Assembly: GCF_009901525.1 (NCBI RefSeq)
Contig: NZ_CP019288.1
Location: 3,377,501-3,441,500, forward strand
Source of the DNA: Kordia antarctica
Lineage (GTDB): Bacteria > Bacteroidota > Bacteroidia > Flavobacteriales > Flavobacteriaceae
Direction: 5' to 3'
DNA: 64,000 nucleotides
Shown piece by piece: positions 1-9,269 of the stretch (position 1 is the stretch's first letter; each line of letters starts with the position of its first letter). The notes below the pieces were generated by a model. That model had not been told where the DNA came from, did not search any database, and saw only the letters and a program-made list of their open reading frames with translations. The translations under genes were made by a program, and so were the position numbers.

Positions 1-2341
1 TTCCAAAAATAGAAATTCTACGCGCTTCGTTCACACCTGTATTAAAATCTTGCGCAAATGAGATTGACGCTGCGTTTCTTCTCGCGTAAGCGTTATACAA
101 CCCAAAAACCCATTCGCCTTGCCAACGTCTATTTTTATTTTTTGTTGGTGTCAGCGTTGCTGCTAAATCTAGTCTGTGATAAGCTGGCAAACGATTTGCG
201 TTTCGTTCGTCAAAGCTTGCAATGGAGATTCCTTCATATTCATATTGTCCAGTTGGATACGTTACTGGACGACCAGTTTGATAGACAAAGTTTGCGCTAA
301 ATCGCCATTTTTCATTGAAATCGTACGTTCCCGTTACTGAGAAATCATGTGTTCTGTCATATGGCGTGTTGTACCAATTTCCACTATTTATTCCTGGTCC
401 GCCAGCATTTCCGCCAAGCGCTCTTTGCTCTGATTTTGAAAGTGTGTATGCAAACCAACCTTTGAATTTTCCTGTATTTTTCCGTAATAAAACTTCCAAA
501 CCGTACGCTCTAGCTTCTCCGTTTAGAATTTCAGTTTCTATATTATTTGTTCCGATTAATTCAGATCCGTCAATATAATCGATTCTATTATCTACATTTT
601 TATAGTATGCTTCTAATTCTAACGAATAGGTTTTGTCTTTTATATTTCGGTAATATCCAACAGCATATTGATTGGATTTTTGTGGTTTGATGTAACGTCC
701 GCTTGGCGCCCAAACGTCTAATGGTGTTACCGAAACCGTGTTGGAAAGTAAGTGTACATATTGAACCGATCTGGTATAACTTGCTTTTACAGAAGAATCG
801 TCATTGAGTTGATATGCAAGTCCTAATCTTGGCTCAAAATTGGCGAATGTTTTGATACTTTCACTTTTTTTGTAATCCGTAGTTCCTATTTGTTCGCCTT
901 CTTCATAGATTCCTATTTCTTCGTTGTATACAACAGGTTGATTGTTGGCGTACTCTGAGAGTGTTTGTCCGCCTAATCGGCTAAATGTACTGAAACGCAA
1001 GCCATATTGCGCGGTTAACTTGTCTGTTAATTCATGTTCGGCACTTATGTATGCAGCAGCTTCAAAAGCTCTTTTTTGATCAAGTTTTCTATAGTTAATT
1101 AACGAACTTGGCTCTGAAGGTCGTACTTCTCCTGGATTGAAATTGTATGAAATTCCACTGACTCCAAAATCAAGTTTTAGCTTGTCACTTGCATAGTAAC
1201 GCAGGTCATATTTTAGGTTGAAATTTTTAATGTCTGCAACCCAATCTAGTTTTATAAAATCGAGCACAATTTCATAATTGTATTTACTATAAATTAATGA
1301 TAGGTTTGAGAATAGTTTTTCATTGAAAACATGATTCCAACGTACGTTTGCTGTTGTGTTTCCGTAAGTGTTTTTGATGAATTGTGAAAGATCAAAAATG
1401 TCTCTTCCAAAGTATCCTGAAAGATATACCCGATTGTTTTCATTGATTTCGTAGTTTGCTTTTAGGTTTAGATCATAAAACGAAATTTTATCATCTTTTA
1501 TTTCTTCAATTAATGGCATAAATATATGCGCGTACGACGTTCGTCCTGCAACTAAGAAAGATCCTTTTTTGTTGAACATTGGACCTTCAACCGCCAAACG
1601 ACTCGAAATGATACCAACGCCACCATTTACTTCTAAGTTTTTACTGTTTCCATCTTTCTGACGTACGTCTAAAACTGACGAAATTCGTCCTCCATATTTT
1701 GCTGGAATATCTCCTTTATAGAGTTTGATATCTTTGATTGCATCTGCATTGAATACTGAGAAAAACCCAAAAAAGTGTGATGTATTGTAAATAATTGCTT
1801 CGTCTAGTAATACTAAATTTTGATCGGCTGCGCCACCACGAACGTTGAATCCGCCAGTTCCTTCGCCTGCGTTTGTAACGCCTGGCAACATTTGAATGGA
1901 TTTAATAATATCAACTTCTCCTAAAACCACAGGCATTTGTTTTATAGTTGCTGCGTTCAGTTTGGAAACGCTCATTTGTGGTTTCCGAATATTGGGTCGT
2001 TCCGTTTCTTCTGCTTCAATTACAACTTCGTCAAGTGACGTTGCTGCTTCTTGCATTTCAAAATTGATAGTTTGATCAACATTTAATGTGATTTCTTTGG
2101 CCACATCTTCATAACCGAGAAACGAAATGATAATTGTGTACGTTCCTTTTGGCGCTGTTAAGGAAAAGAAACCGTATTCATTGGTTACGGAGCCATTAGT
2201 TGTTCCTTTGAGATAGACTGTTGCGCCGAACAACGTTTCTCCATTTTTTTTGTCTTTTATGGTTCCGTTTACACTGAATTTTTCTTGCGCAAGTAGGAAT
2301 GTGGTCATTAAAAGAAAGATCCAGATAATACTGTTTTTCAT
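1..2341 (-). CDS. TonB-dependent receptor with carboxypeptidase-regulatory-like N-domain (3' end beyond window)
   Basis: Reading the minus strand from an ATG at 2339-2341 gives an open frame to the window edge, about 780 codons. The N-terminus (MKNSIIWIFLLMTTFLLAQ) is a signal peptide. Next come a carboxypeptidase-regulatory-like beta-sandwich (about residues 22-105) and a TonB plug domain with the typical motif FNVRGGAADQNLVLLDEA near residue 165. The rest is aromatic-rich transmembrane beta-barrel. Such outer-membrane receptors import large substrates using energy from TonB/ExbBD; nothing here identifies the substrate and no SusD partner is adjacent. Only the last barrel strands should be missing, since family members are usually about 800 residues. 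The next gene is divergent. Confidence 0.9.
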   Translation of the reverse strand, partial: MKNSIIWIFLLMTTFLLAQEKFSVNGTIKDKKNGETLFGATVYLKGTTNGSVTNEYGFFSLTAPKGTYTIIISFLGYEDVAKEITLNVDQTINFEMQEAATSLDEVVIEAEETERPNIRKPQMSVSKLNAATIKQMPVVLGEVDIIKSIQMLPGVTNAGEGTGGFNVRGGAADQNLVLLDEAIIYNTSHFFGFFSVFNADAIKDIKLYKGDIPAKYGGRISSVLDVRQKDGNSKNLEVNGGVGIISSRLAVEGPMFNKKGSFLVAGRTSYAHIFMPLIEEIKDDKISFYDLNLKANYEINENNRVYLSGYFGRDIFDLSQFIKNTYGNTTANVRWNHVFNEKLFSNLSLIYSKYNYEIVLDFIKLDWVADIKNFNLKYDLRYYASDKLKLDFGVSGISYNFNPGEVRPSEPSSLINYRKLDQKRAFEAAAYISAEHELTDKLTAQYGLRFSTFSRLGGQTLSEYANNQPVVYNEEIGIYEEGEQIGTTDYKKSESIKTFANFEPRLGLAYQLNDDSSVKASYTRSVQYVHLLSNTVSVTPLDVWAPSGRYIKPQKSNQYAVGYYRNIKDKTYSLELEAYYKNVDNRIDYIDGSELIGTNNIETEILNGEARAYGLEVLLRKNTGKFKGWFAYTLSKSEQRALGGNAGGPGINSGNWYNTPYDRTHDFSVTGTYDFNEKWRFSANFVYQTGRPVTYPTGQYEYEGISIASFDERNANRLPAYHRLDLAATLTPTKNKNRRWQGEWVFGLYNAYARRNAASISFAQDFNTGVNEARRISIFG

Positions 2342-2649
2342 TGTTTATTATATGTTCTAATTGATATTATTTAGTTACTGACGAATGATAGGGTAAAATG
2401 TTACACGTTTTTTGAAATTTTAAGCTACAAAAATAACTTTCTCAGAACGTAGTGTGTCTTTTTTAACAAAGTATTATAAAATCAAGTTTACCGATCATCG
2501 AATCAACTGAACCGTTCCTAAAACTACTCTATGTACTTGATTGTGCGTATATCATCTTTGCCTTCATAATTACGTAATGAAATTTAAGTAAGGCGGAAAC
2601 CGAAAAGCCTTTTTACAAAAGAGTAGGCAATTTATAAAAACAACTATTT
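2342..2649. other. Divergent intergenic region between receptor and Cys-rich protein
   Basis: No gene of convincing size is seen in these 308 bases. CAAAAATA at 2428-2435 is the reverse complement of a Bacteroidota -7 element (TATTTTTG) pointing towards the receptor gene, but I see no -33 element at normal distance. The region is AT-rich and also holds the upstream sequence of the plus-strand gene at 2650. Confidence 0.4.
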
Positions 2650-3816
2650 ATGGACAATGATAAAAATTGTGACCAGATAAGAGATATACAAGGAACATAT
2701 TGGTGTGACGATAATACTGATGTTTATATTGGCAATTGTAACACTGTTTCACAAAAAGTAAGCTCGCAAAACTATCCTGATCTAGAAAATTTTGGAGCTA
2801 TAGCAACATGTAACGATTATATTTATTTTGTATGCTGGAGTAACGATATAGGGAGAAATGGTTTTATAGCAGAATTGCACGGAACAAATTCTGCATTCTC
2901 AGGGTTGAATCCAAAATGGGAAGTTTTTCCAACAGGAATTGATTTTGATACTCCAACAGAAAGACCTTCAGAAGCTTTGGTAAATAATGAACTGAAAAAA
3001 GCCAATTGTAACAAATGGAAACCTGTATTTACAGGACAACCAAATACTGGAATAAGTAAACCTTTTAGTGGAATTAGCGGAATTAATGATAATGCTCATT
3101 TTATTTGGTATGATTCAGGAAAAGATACAAGACCTATATATCCTACATCTCCATATGTTCCTTTTGCAGGATTTGATCATGATGAGTTTTTGATTTTTAG
3201 ATTTCCCGTGAAGGAATTATTTAAAGAAGAATGCCTCAATTGTACTAACGAATGTGAATGTCAAGATGATTGTAATTGTTCTGTATGTGCAACAGAGATT
3301 ACAGAACAGCAAGAGGTTTTGAAAACAAAAGCTTTGAAAAAATCTTTTGTAATTATTGGAAAAGAAAACAATTCCAAAAGATGCAAAGCTCCATATTCAG
3401 ACGAAGCATGCTCAACACTCGATTTACCAACTTTAGAACCTTGCTTCTATTTACATTGGGGCGATGGTCCGAAAGATCAAATGGAAACACATGACGATGA
3501 AATTATGTATATCACAGCGTGCAATCCGTATGGAAATTTAAGTTTTAAAGGATTGACAATTACGAGTATTTCAATTATACCAACACCAACTGTTGGTAAT
3601 AATGGAAATGAAACTATTCAAATTATTCCAGATCGTTTGGTTCGTTTGGGAGATTTATGCGGATGTTCATGTGTGAGTCAAGCATTAACCTTATTAACAT
3701 GCGGTGCAAAGCCACAAGATTATGGAATTCACGTGGAGTATTGTATAGATCAGATTGTGATCAATCAAGATAATAAAGGAAAAACGCACTTTCCTATTTC
3801 ACTGATAAGCAGTTAA
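2650..3816 (+). CDS. Cysteine-rich hypothetical protein, 388 aa
   Basis: I do not recognise the family. The start ATG at 2650 is the first Met of the open frame, and no signal peptide or membrane segment is visible. The most distinctive feature is a Cys cluster near residues 195-215 (CLNCTNECECQDDCNCSVC), which suggests metal binding or dense disulfides; Cys also occurs in several other places, including a GCSC motif near the C-terminus. The protein is rich in Asn, Asp and aromatic residues. It is followed after about 100 nt by another unknown gene and then by a membrane sensor, kinase and regulator, all on the same strand, so a link to that signalling module is possible but unproven. Confidence 0.7.
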   Translation: MDNDKNCDQIRDIQGTYWCDDNTDVYIGNCNTVSQKVSSQNYPDLENFGAIATCNDYIYFVCWSNDIGRNGFIAELHGTNSAFSGLNPKWEVFPTGIDFDTPTERPSEALVNNELKKANCNKWKPVFTGQPNTGISKPFSGISGINDNAHFIWYDSGKDTRPIYPTSPYVPFAGFDHDEFLIFRFPVKELFKEECLNCTNECECQDDCNCSVCATEITEQQEVLKTKALKKSFVIIGKENNSKRCKAPYSDEACSTLDLPTLEPCFYLHWGDGPKDQMETHDDEIMYITACNPYGNLSFKGLTITSISIIPTPTVGNNGNETIQIIPDRLVRLGDLCGCSCVSQALTLLTCGAKPQDYGIHVEYCIDQIVINQDNKGKTHFPISLISS

Positions 3817-3828
3817 TTAAAAACTAAA

Positions 3829-3863
3829 AAATGTTCCGTTTGGAGTATGCAGGCGGAACATTT
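3829..3863 (+). other. Hairpin between two unknown genes
   Basis: AAATGTTCCG at 3829-3838 and CGGAACATTT at 3854-3863 form a perfect 10-bp inverted repeat with a 15-nt loop. No clean T-run follows, so it may be an attenuator, a processing site or a weak terminator. It overlaps the region that would encode an alternative upstream N-terminus of the next gene, which argues that this stretch is not coding. Confidence 0.5.
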
Positions 3864-3920
3864 AAATACAATTATAAAAAAAACACAATATATTTAACAA
3901 TTTTATTCTTACTTTTAATT

Positions 3921-4487
3921 ATGAATTCATATAACATTTTGAAATGGAACGGACAAGAACCTGAGGGTTTAATATCTCCGACTAGAGCAAGTTCTTTAGA
4001 AAAAAATTATAAAAACAATCAATACCAAATTATTAACAAAGCAGTTAATTTAAATAAAGAAATTATTGCTTCAAAAATAGTTTCGGGCGCTAATATTCAA
4101 GAAAATGAAACATTAGTTGCTCCAAGTATATACAAAGATACTCGTGAAGTATGGTTTTCTATGAACGATATCGTTGGTTACTTAACAATGGTGCAAAACC
4201 ATGCTGTAAAAAATGGATATCAAAACCTTGGTATTCGTATCTATAATGGTTCTTATATAAAAGATGGTGAACCTAAAACAACTGTGTTTTTAGTTCCTAC
4301 GTATGATAATAATGCGGATGACGTAGGCGATTCGAGCAGTTTTGACAATCTCATAAAGGAAAATACTAATGTACTAGGTTTTGATGATCCTACACAACAA
4401 CAAAACATGTATGACATGAAGTGTTTAAATTATGGAAACTCAGGAAAACCGCCTATTGAATATGATCCATCAAATGGTGAAAACTAA
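3921..4487 (+). CDS. Hypothetical protein, 188 aa
   Basis: No family is recognised. The frame is open from an ATG at 3831, but I prefer the ATG at 3921 (MNSYNILKWNGQEPEGLI), because residues before it would be encoded by a hairpin (3829-3863) and would add an isolated hydrophobic stretch. If the earlier start is used, the product gains an N-terminal membrane anchor. The body is soluble-looking and ends in a disordered, acidic, Pro/Asn-rich tail. The stop lies 10 nt before the next gene, a membrane protein, so the two are very likely cotranscribed with the kinase and regulator downstream. Confidence 0.65.
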   Translation: MNSYNILKWNGQEPEGLISPTRASSLEKNYKNNQYQIINKAVNLNKEIIASKIVSGANIQENETLVAPSIYKDTREVWFSMNDIVGYLTMVQNHAVKNGYQNLGIRIYNGSYIKDGEPKTTVFLVPTYDNNADDVGDSSSFDNLIKENTNVLGFDDPTQQQNMYDMKCLNYGNSGKPPIEYDPSNGEN

Positions 4488-4497
4488 AAAAAATATT

Positions 4498-5124
4498 ATG
4501 GATATTAACATCGTGCTTTATTGCATACGGAACTTTTCCATTTTGGCAGCATTAGTTGCTGCCATTTGGTTTTGGCCACATTATAAAAACAGTTCGCTGC
4601 GCTTTTTTTTACACTATTTAACGTATAGTTTTTTTACAGAATTACTAGCTTATATTATTATAACGCAATTTGACATTTCTAACTTTATTTTATTCAATAT
4701 CTATATGATTGTTAGCTTTTTATTTTACTTATATTGGTTTCAGCTCGTTTTAAAAAATAAGATGTTGGTATATATATTGACTGTCTTTTTCATAAGTTGC
4801 GCTGGCTACTCTATTGCTATGGAGCCAGGTAATGATCAACTTTTTCATGTTGCTTTTTTCTCTGGAGTGATTTGCATTATTATGCTTACGTTGTATTACT
4901 TTATCAAAGCATTGCGAAATGAACAAATAATTTCTTTTCACAAAGATTCAAAATTTTGGATTGTTACAGGTTTGTTTCTATTTCATTTAGGGTTTTTACC
5001 AATTCTACTTTTACAAAAAGAATTAGCCGATTTTGATACATCTTATCATGCCGCTGTAACATTCTTGAATATGGTACTTTATGGTTGTTATATAAAAGCT
5101 TTTGTATGTCTGAAGAAGAATTAG
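4498..5124 (+). CDS. Multi-pass membrane protein, putative sensor partner of the kinase
   Basis: The start at 4498 (MDINIVLYCIRNF) is chosen over an ATG at 4432 because the longer form would overlap the preceding gene by 56 nt and add a polar, non-membrane leader. The 208-residue product is made almost entirely of hydrophobic segments, six to seven by eye, joined by short polar loops. No enzyme motif is visible. It overlaps the downstream kinase gene by 19 nt, which suggests translational coupling. Such small membrane proteins beside LytS-type kinases may sense a membrane or redox state; that role is inferred from position only. Confidence 0.75.
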   Translation: MDINIVLYCIRNFSILAALVAAIWFWPHYKNSSLRFFLHYLTYSFFTELLAYIIITQFDISNFILFNIYMIVSFLFYLYWFQLVLKNKMLVYILTVFFISCAGYSIAMEPGNDQLFHVAFFSGVICIIMLTLYYFIKALRNEQIISFHKDSKFWIVTGLFLFHLGFLPILLLQKELADFDTSYHAAVTFLNMVLYGCYIKAFVCLKKN

Positions 5125-5888
5125 AACGTTTGTTTATGTTGCTTTCTGGAACAGCTTTTTTTGTTGGCGTTGCTGTCGTGATCTTATTTTTCGTTTTTAT
5201 TACACGTAAGAATAAATTAATTATGGACAAATCAACATCCGAAAAGAAAATGATTGAACTGGAATTACACGCCTTACGATCGCAGATGAATCCACATTTT
5301 GTATATAATTCACTAAACGCGATTCAATATTATATTCAACTCAATGATATTGATCAATCGGAGAATTATTTAACACAATTTTCAAAATTAGTGCGTCAAT
5401 TTTTTGAATATTCGCGGAAGAAAACTATTCCTATTGAGGAAGAAATAGATTTAATTTCTAATTATTTATCGCTTGAAAAACTACGGTTTGAAGACAAACT
5501 CACCTATGAAATTATTTGTGATGAAACTTTAGATAAAGAAGCTTCTATTCCGTCAATGGTATTGCAACCTATTGTTGAAAATGCAGTGAATCATGGCATT
5601 TTTCACAAAAAAACTTCAGGAAAAGTGACCGTTATGTTTTCGCAACTTTCAGAAGATACGTTTTGTGTAGTTGTGAAAGATGATGGAATTGGGATTAAAA
5701 AATCTCGAAAAATCTCGCAAAACACAATTCAAACACACGATTCTAATTCTTCTCAAGTATTAGACGAACGTCTGAAATTGTTGGAACAAATTGATAATTG
5801 GCATGTAGAATATACCATAAAAGATCGTTCGGAACTTGGAAACGAGCAAGGAACCATTGTAACCCTAATTTTTAAACTACCAAACTAA
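5106..5888 (+). CDS. LytS/YehU-type sensor histidine kinase
   Basis: The start at 5106 (MSEEELERLFMLL) overlaps the membrane-protein gene by 19 nt. The 260-residue protein has one N-terminal transmembrane helix (about residues 12-35), a short coiled linker, and the His_kinase domain with the phosphoacceptor motif MNPHFVYNSLN near residue 62. A HATPase_c domain follows with an N-box (LQPIVENAVNHGI) and a G-box (DDGIGI). There is no extracellular domain, so the input probably comes from the adjacent membrane protein. It ends one base before the response-regulator start and should phosphorylate that protein. Confidence 0.92.
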   Translation: MSEEELERLFMLLSGTAFFVGVAVVILFFVFITRKNKLIMDKSTSEKKMIELELHALRSQMNPHFVYNSLNAIQYYIQLNDIDQSENYLTQFSKLVRQFFEYSRKKTIPIEEEIDLISNYLSLEKLRFEDKLTYEIICDETLDKEASIPSMVLQPIVENAVNHGIFHKKTSGKVTVMFSQLSEDTFCVVVKDDGIGIKKSRKISQNTIQTHDSNSSQVLDERLKLLEQIDNWHVEYTIKDRSELGNEQGTIVTLIFKLPN

Positions 5889-5889
5889 T

Positions 5890-6636
5890 ATGACTGTAAC
5901 GGCTGTACTTATTGACGATGAACATAAATCGTTAGCAATTCTGAAAAATAAACTGGAGCGTTTGTGTCCAAATGTGAATATTGTTGGCGAAACGCAAGAT
6001 CCAGAAGAAGGAATTGAACTAATTAATACTTTAAAACCGCAATTGGTATTTTTAGACATTGCGATGCCTGGCATGAATGGTTTTGAAGTATTGCAAAAAA
6101 TCCAAGAACCACAATTTGAAGTCATCTTTGTAACAGCTTTTGATAATTACGGCATTGAAGCCATCAAACATTGTGCTATTGGCTATGTTGTAAAACCTAT
6201 TGATAGTCAGGATTTAATTCAAGCGGTTTCTATTGCGACACAAAATATCACGGATAAAACAGCCTTACAAAAGAATAAACAGTTGATTGAAAATTTAGGG
6301 ATTCAATCGTTTCAACAAAAAAAAATTGTAATTCCTTCACAAGATGGTTTAGAGTTTGTAAAAATTGAAGATATTATTCATTGTCAAGGAACCGATGGCT
6401 ATACAAAAATTTACTTTCAAAATGATAAACCAATTATGAGTTCGTATAGTATTGGGCATTTTCTAAAGTTATTGAAACATAAAGATTTTTACCTAATTCA
6501 CAAATCGCATTTAATCAATGTAAATTATATTTTGAAATATTTGAATGAAGGTTATGTGGTATTGCAAGACAATCACAAGTTGCCCGTTTCACGAAATAAA
6601 CGCACGGATTTTTTGAATATGATTCGAAATGTTTGA
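5890..6636 (+). CDS. LytTR-family response regulator
   Basis: This 248-residue protein has an N-terminal receiver domain (about 1-120) with acidic residues D9/D10, the phosphoacceptor D56 in the context VFLDIAMPGMNG, and the conserved Lys in VVKPID. A C-terminal LytTR DNA-binding domain follows (about 145-245; DIIHCQGTDGYTKIYF and the FYLIHKSHLINVNYI segment are typical). It begins immediately after the kinase stop and completes the two-component system. The likely targets are unknown; the operon itself and the flanking receptors are candidates by position. Confidence 0.95.
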   Translation: MTVTAVLIDDEHKSLAILKNKLERLCPNVNIVGETQDPEEGIELINTLKPQLVFLDIAMPGMNGFEVLQKIQEPQFEVIFVTAFDNYGIEAIKHCAIGYVVKPIDSQDLIQAVSIATQNITDKTALQKNKQLIENLGIQSFQQKKIVIPSQDGLEFVKIEDIIHCQGTDGYTKIYFQNDKPIMSSYSIGHFLKLLKHKDFYLIHKSHLINVNYILKYLNEGYVVLQDNHKLPVSRNKRTDFLNMIRNV

Positions 6637-6705
6637 TTTTTTAATTTGAAGATTTGAAAATCAATTAATTTGAAGATTCGGTTGAAGCTTTAAAAGTTTA
6701 AAAAA

Positions 6706-9111
6706 CTACTCTTTCAAACGTTCTTGCTCCGCAGAAGATTTTGTACGCTGATTGGTTGTCAATTTCGTATTTCCGAAGTTATAACGGAATCCTAAACGAA
6801 TGGTTTGCGTGTCAAAGTTTGCACGGTAAAAGTTATTTTGATTGAAATATCGTGTAGTTCTCGTCGTTTCTTGTCCGTTTAAAATATCATTTACGGTCAA
6901 TGAAAGTGTCGCTTTTTTATTCCATACTGTTTTGCGTAAAGACAAACTCAATAAGTTTCTTGAAGAAACTTCTGAAAACCCTAAAACCACTGGTGATAAG
7001 TATACAAATGTCACGTTCGCCGTTAAGCTTTTATCTTTTAAAAGCGTGAAGTTATTATCTATAGAAGTATAATTTGCCCATTTCTGTTGAGATACACGTA
7101 CATTCTCAGCCGTTGTGAATGTATCTTCATTATTATAGAAAGAAGTCGTTATGGAAACGTCCCAAATGTCTAGCATTGAAAAATATGTTACAAAATCCAA
7201 TCCGTAATATCTATTATTTTCTACATTAGAAGGTATATACTGTAAAGTAGTATTATCGTTATCTTGAATCGTTAGCTGGTAAATTTCGTTTTTATTATAC
7301 GTATAAAATGCTTCAATAAAAAACATCCCATTAATTTCTGTCCCTATTTTATAACTATTTGCAATAGATGGCTGTAATTTTGGGTTTCCAGTTACAAAAG
7401 AGAAATCCGTAAAATTGTATCGGAAAGGATTCAAATCATCAAAACTTGGACGTATTATTCGCCTACTAAAGTCTGCGTATACATTCAGCTTATCAGAAAT
7501 CGCATGATTAATATGTGCTGTTGGAAACAATTTAAAATAGTTTTGTGTATTTACTTGATTGGCAATGATTGAGTTTCCTTCAAGTTCCGTATGTTCTCCT
7601 CTAAACCCAACTTTAACACTCCACTTTTCCCAGCTTTTTGCATAACTCACATACGCTGCGTAGATAGCTTCATCATACTGGAAAGTATCTGAATTGGAAA
7701 CATCTAACACAGAAACACCATTTACAATGTCAAATTGCCATAAGTTGCTCTTGGTTTCAATATTTGCAGCTTTTATTCCTGTTTCAAAAGTTGCCGTTTC
7801 GCTTATTGGTAATTCATAATCAACTTGTCCGCTAAGAATATTTGTTTTCTGACTTGCATTTGTTGTAAACGCTGTGGAAAAATCTGGATTTGCTAAAACT
7901 GTATAATCTGTATATACGTTTTGGTCATCTCCTTTGTCGTAATCTGTATAATGTACGTTTGCCGAAAGCTTCTCGCCTTCTTTCTTAAATTGATGTACAT
8001 AATCTAAGTTCAGTCCTAAATTATGCATGTCTTTACTTGAAGAATTTCTTGCCCATAACGAGAAATCTTCATTGGCAGCAGTTTGATCGTCAACTACTGA
8101 ATTTGTTACCGTTTTTCGCTTCCAATACGGAAGATAAAGCAAGTTACCAGAAAAACTCAATGTATTTTTAGCATCAATTTCATAATCAACATTCAAGTTT
8201 ACATTGTGTTGATTTGATCGTGTATTTCGATTAATATCTGAATTCCAAAGTGAGGTTGTAGCACTATTATCTAAATAATTAATGTTTTCGTAATTATCTC
8301 TATTTATTTTTGAGTGCGTATAATTATAATTTGCGAAAAAATTCAGCTTGTTATGTTTGAAAAAGTGATTCATTCCACCATTATAACGCGGAAAAACACC
8401 TTGCGTAAAGTTTCCATAAATACTTCCATGATATCCTAGAATTAGGTTTTTATCCATCACAATGTTTAAAATTGTGCCACCTTGTGCATCATATTTTGCT
8501 GGCGGATTGGTAATTACCTCAACAGATTTTACAGTTTGCGCCGGCGTTCCTTCCAACAATTGGTATATTTCACTTGCAGAAAGATGCACTCTTCTGTCAT
8601 TGATATAAACTACTGGTGTACTGTTTTTTATAGATAATGTATTATTTATCACAATAACACCAGGCGTTCTGCGCAATACTTCCCATGTGTTATCTTCAGT
8701 TAATGCTGTTCCTTCTATAGTAAAAACCAAGCGATCAATTTCGCGTTTTAAACGCGGTTTTTTGGTTGTAATGTTTACATCATCCAACGATTCTATATCT
8801 TTTTGAAGCACTAATGTACCCAAATCAATAGTTTTGGTCACTTCAATTTCTTTGTGATATGTTTTGTAGCCTAAAAAACTAATGTCTAAATTGTATTTTC
8901 CAGAAGAAACATTGGAAATGGTAAATTTTCCAGAAGCATCAGAAGAACTTCCTTTCATAGCAGTGCCGTCTTGGAGTAAAACCGCATTGGCAAACGAGAT
9001 TGCGATTTCCGAATCGGAAGCAATCAGTTTACCGGAGACTTGATAGGTTTCTTGTCCAAAAGTGGTAAAAAATGTAAAAAGCACAAATAAACTTGTGATT
9101 TTTAAGTTCAT
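6706..9111 (-). CDS. TonB-dependent outer-membrane receptor (OMP_b-brl_3 type)
   Basis: The 801-residue protein starts with a signal peptide (MNLKITSLFVLFTFFTTFGQ) and a carboxypeptidase-regulatory-like domain (about 22-100). A plug-like region follows (VVYINDRRVHLSASEIYQLL, about 165-190), then a long outer-membrane beta-barrel of the OMP_b-brl_3 class ending in GFRYNFG near the C-terminus. It is shorter than SusC proteins and has no SusD neighbour, which suits a receptor for a small ligand such as a siderophore or peptide; the ligand cannot be told from sequence. It converges on the response regulator gene. Confidence 0.9.
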   Translation of the reverse strand: MNLKITSLFVLFTFFTTFGQETYQVSGKLIASDSEIAISFANAVLLQDGTAMKGSSSDASGKFTISNVSSGKYNLDISFLGYKTYHKEIEVTKTIDLGTLVLQKDIESLDDVNITTKKPRLKREIDRLVFTIEGTALTEDNTWEVLRRTPGVIVINNTLSIKNSTPVVYINDRRVHLSASEIYQLLEGTPAQTVKSVEVITNPPAKYDAQGGTILNIVMDKNLILGYHGSIYGNFTQGVFPRYNGGMNHFFKHNKLNFFANYNYTHSKINRDNYENINYLDNSATTSLWNSDINRNTRSNQHNVNLNVDYEIDAKNTLSFSGNLLYLPYWKRKTVTNSVVDDQTAANEDFSLWARNSSSKDMHNLGLNLDYVHQFKKEGEKLSANVHYTDYDKGDDQNVYTDYTVLANPDFSTAFTTNASQKTNILSGQVDYELPISETATFETGIKAANIETKSNLWQFDIVNGVSVLDVSNSDTFQYDEAIYAAYVSYAKSWEKWSVKVGFRGEHTELEGNSIIANQVNTQNYFKLFPTAHINHAISDKLNVYADFSRRIIRPSFDDLNPFRYNFTDFSFVTGNPKLQPSIANSYKIGTEINGMFFIEAFYTYNKNEIYQLTIQDNDNTTLQYIPSNVENNRYYGLDFVTYFSMLDIWDVSITTSFYNNEDTFTTAENVRVSQQKWANYTSIDNNFTLLKDKSLTANVTFVYLSPVVLGFSEVSSRNLLSLSLRKTVWNKKATLSLTVNDILNGQETTRTTRYFNQNNFYRANFDTQTIRLGFRYNFGNTKLTTNQRTKSSAEQERLKE

Positions 9112-9238
9112 GGCGGTAGTAAGGTTAATTTCGGCTCAAATATATAAATTTTTATTCAATGTAGAAAAAAAGCTACATGTATAATTAAAAAATCTTCGTA
9201 TCTCCTTATAAAACGTGCATACTTACTCTGTAATAAGC

Positions 9239-9246
9239 TATATTTG
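9239..9246 (+). promoter_or_regulatory. Candidate -7 element of lepA
   Basis: TATATTTG matches the Bacteroidota -7 consensus TAnnTTTG and lies 23 nt before the lepA start. No clear -33 TTTG is visible at normal distance. Confidence 0.5.
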
Positions 9247-9269
9247 CAAATTATTAGCTATAGATTTAG

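Noticed and set aside
58-578. Plus-strand ORFs of 80 and 87 aa
   Set aside because: They are antisense to the well-supported TonB-dependent receptor and have no protein features.
3831-3920. Upstream start of the 188-aa protein adding a membrane anchor
   Set aside because: The region contains a 10-bp hairpin (3829-3863) typical of non-coding sequence, and the ATG at 3921 gives a natural soluble protein. It is kept as an alternative only.
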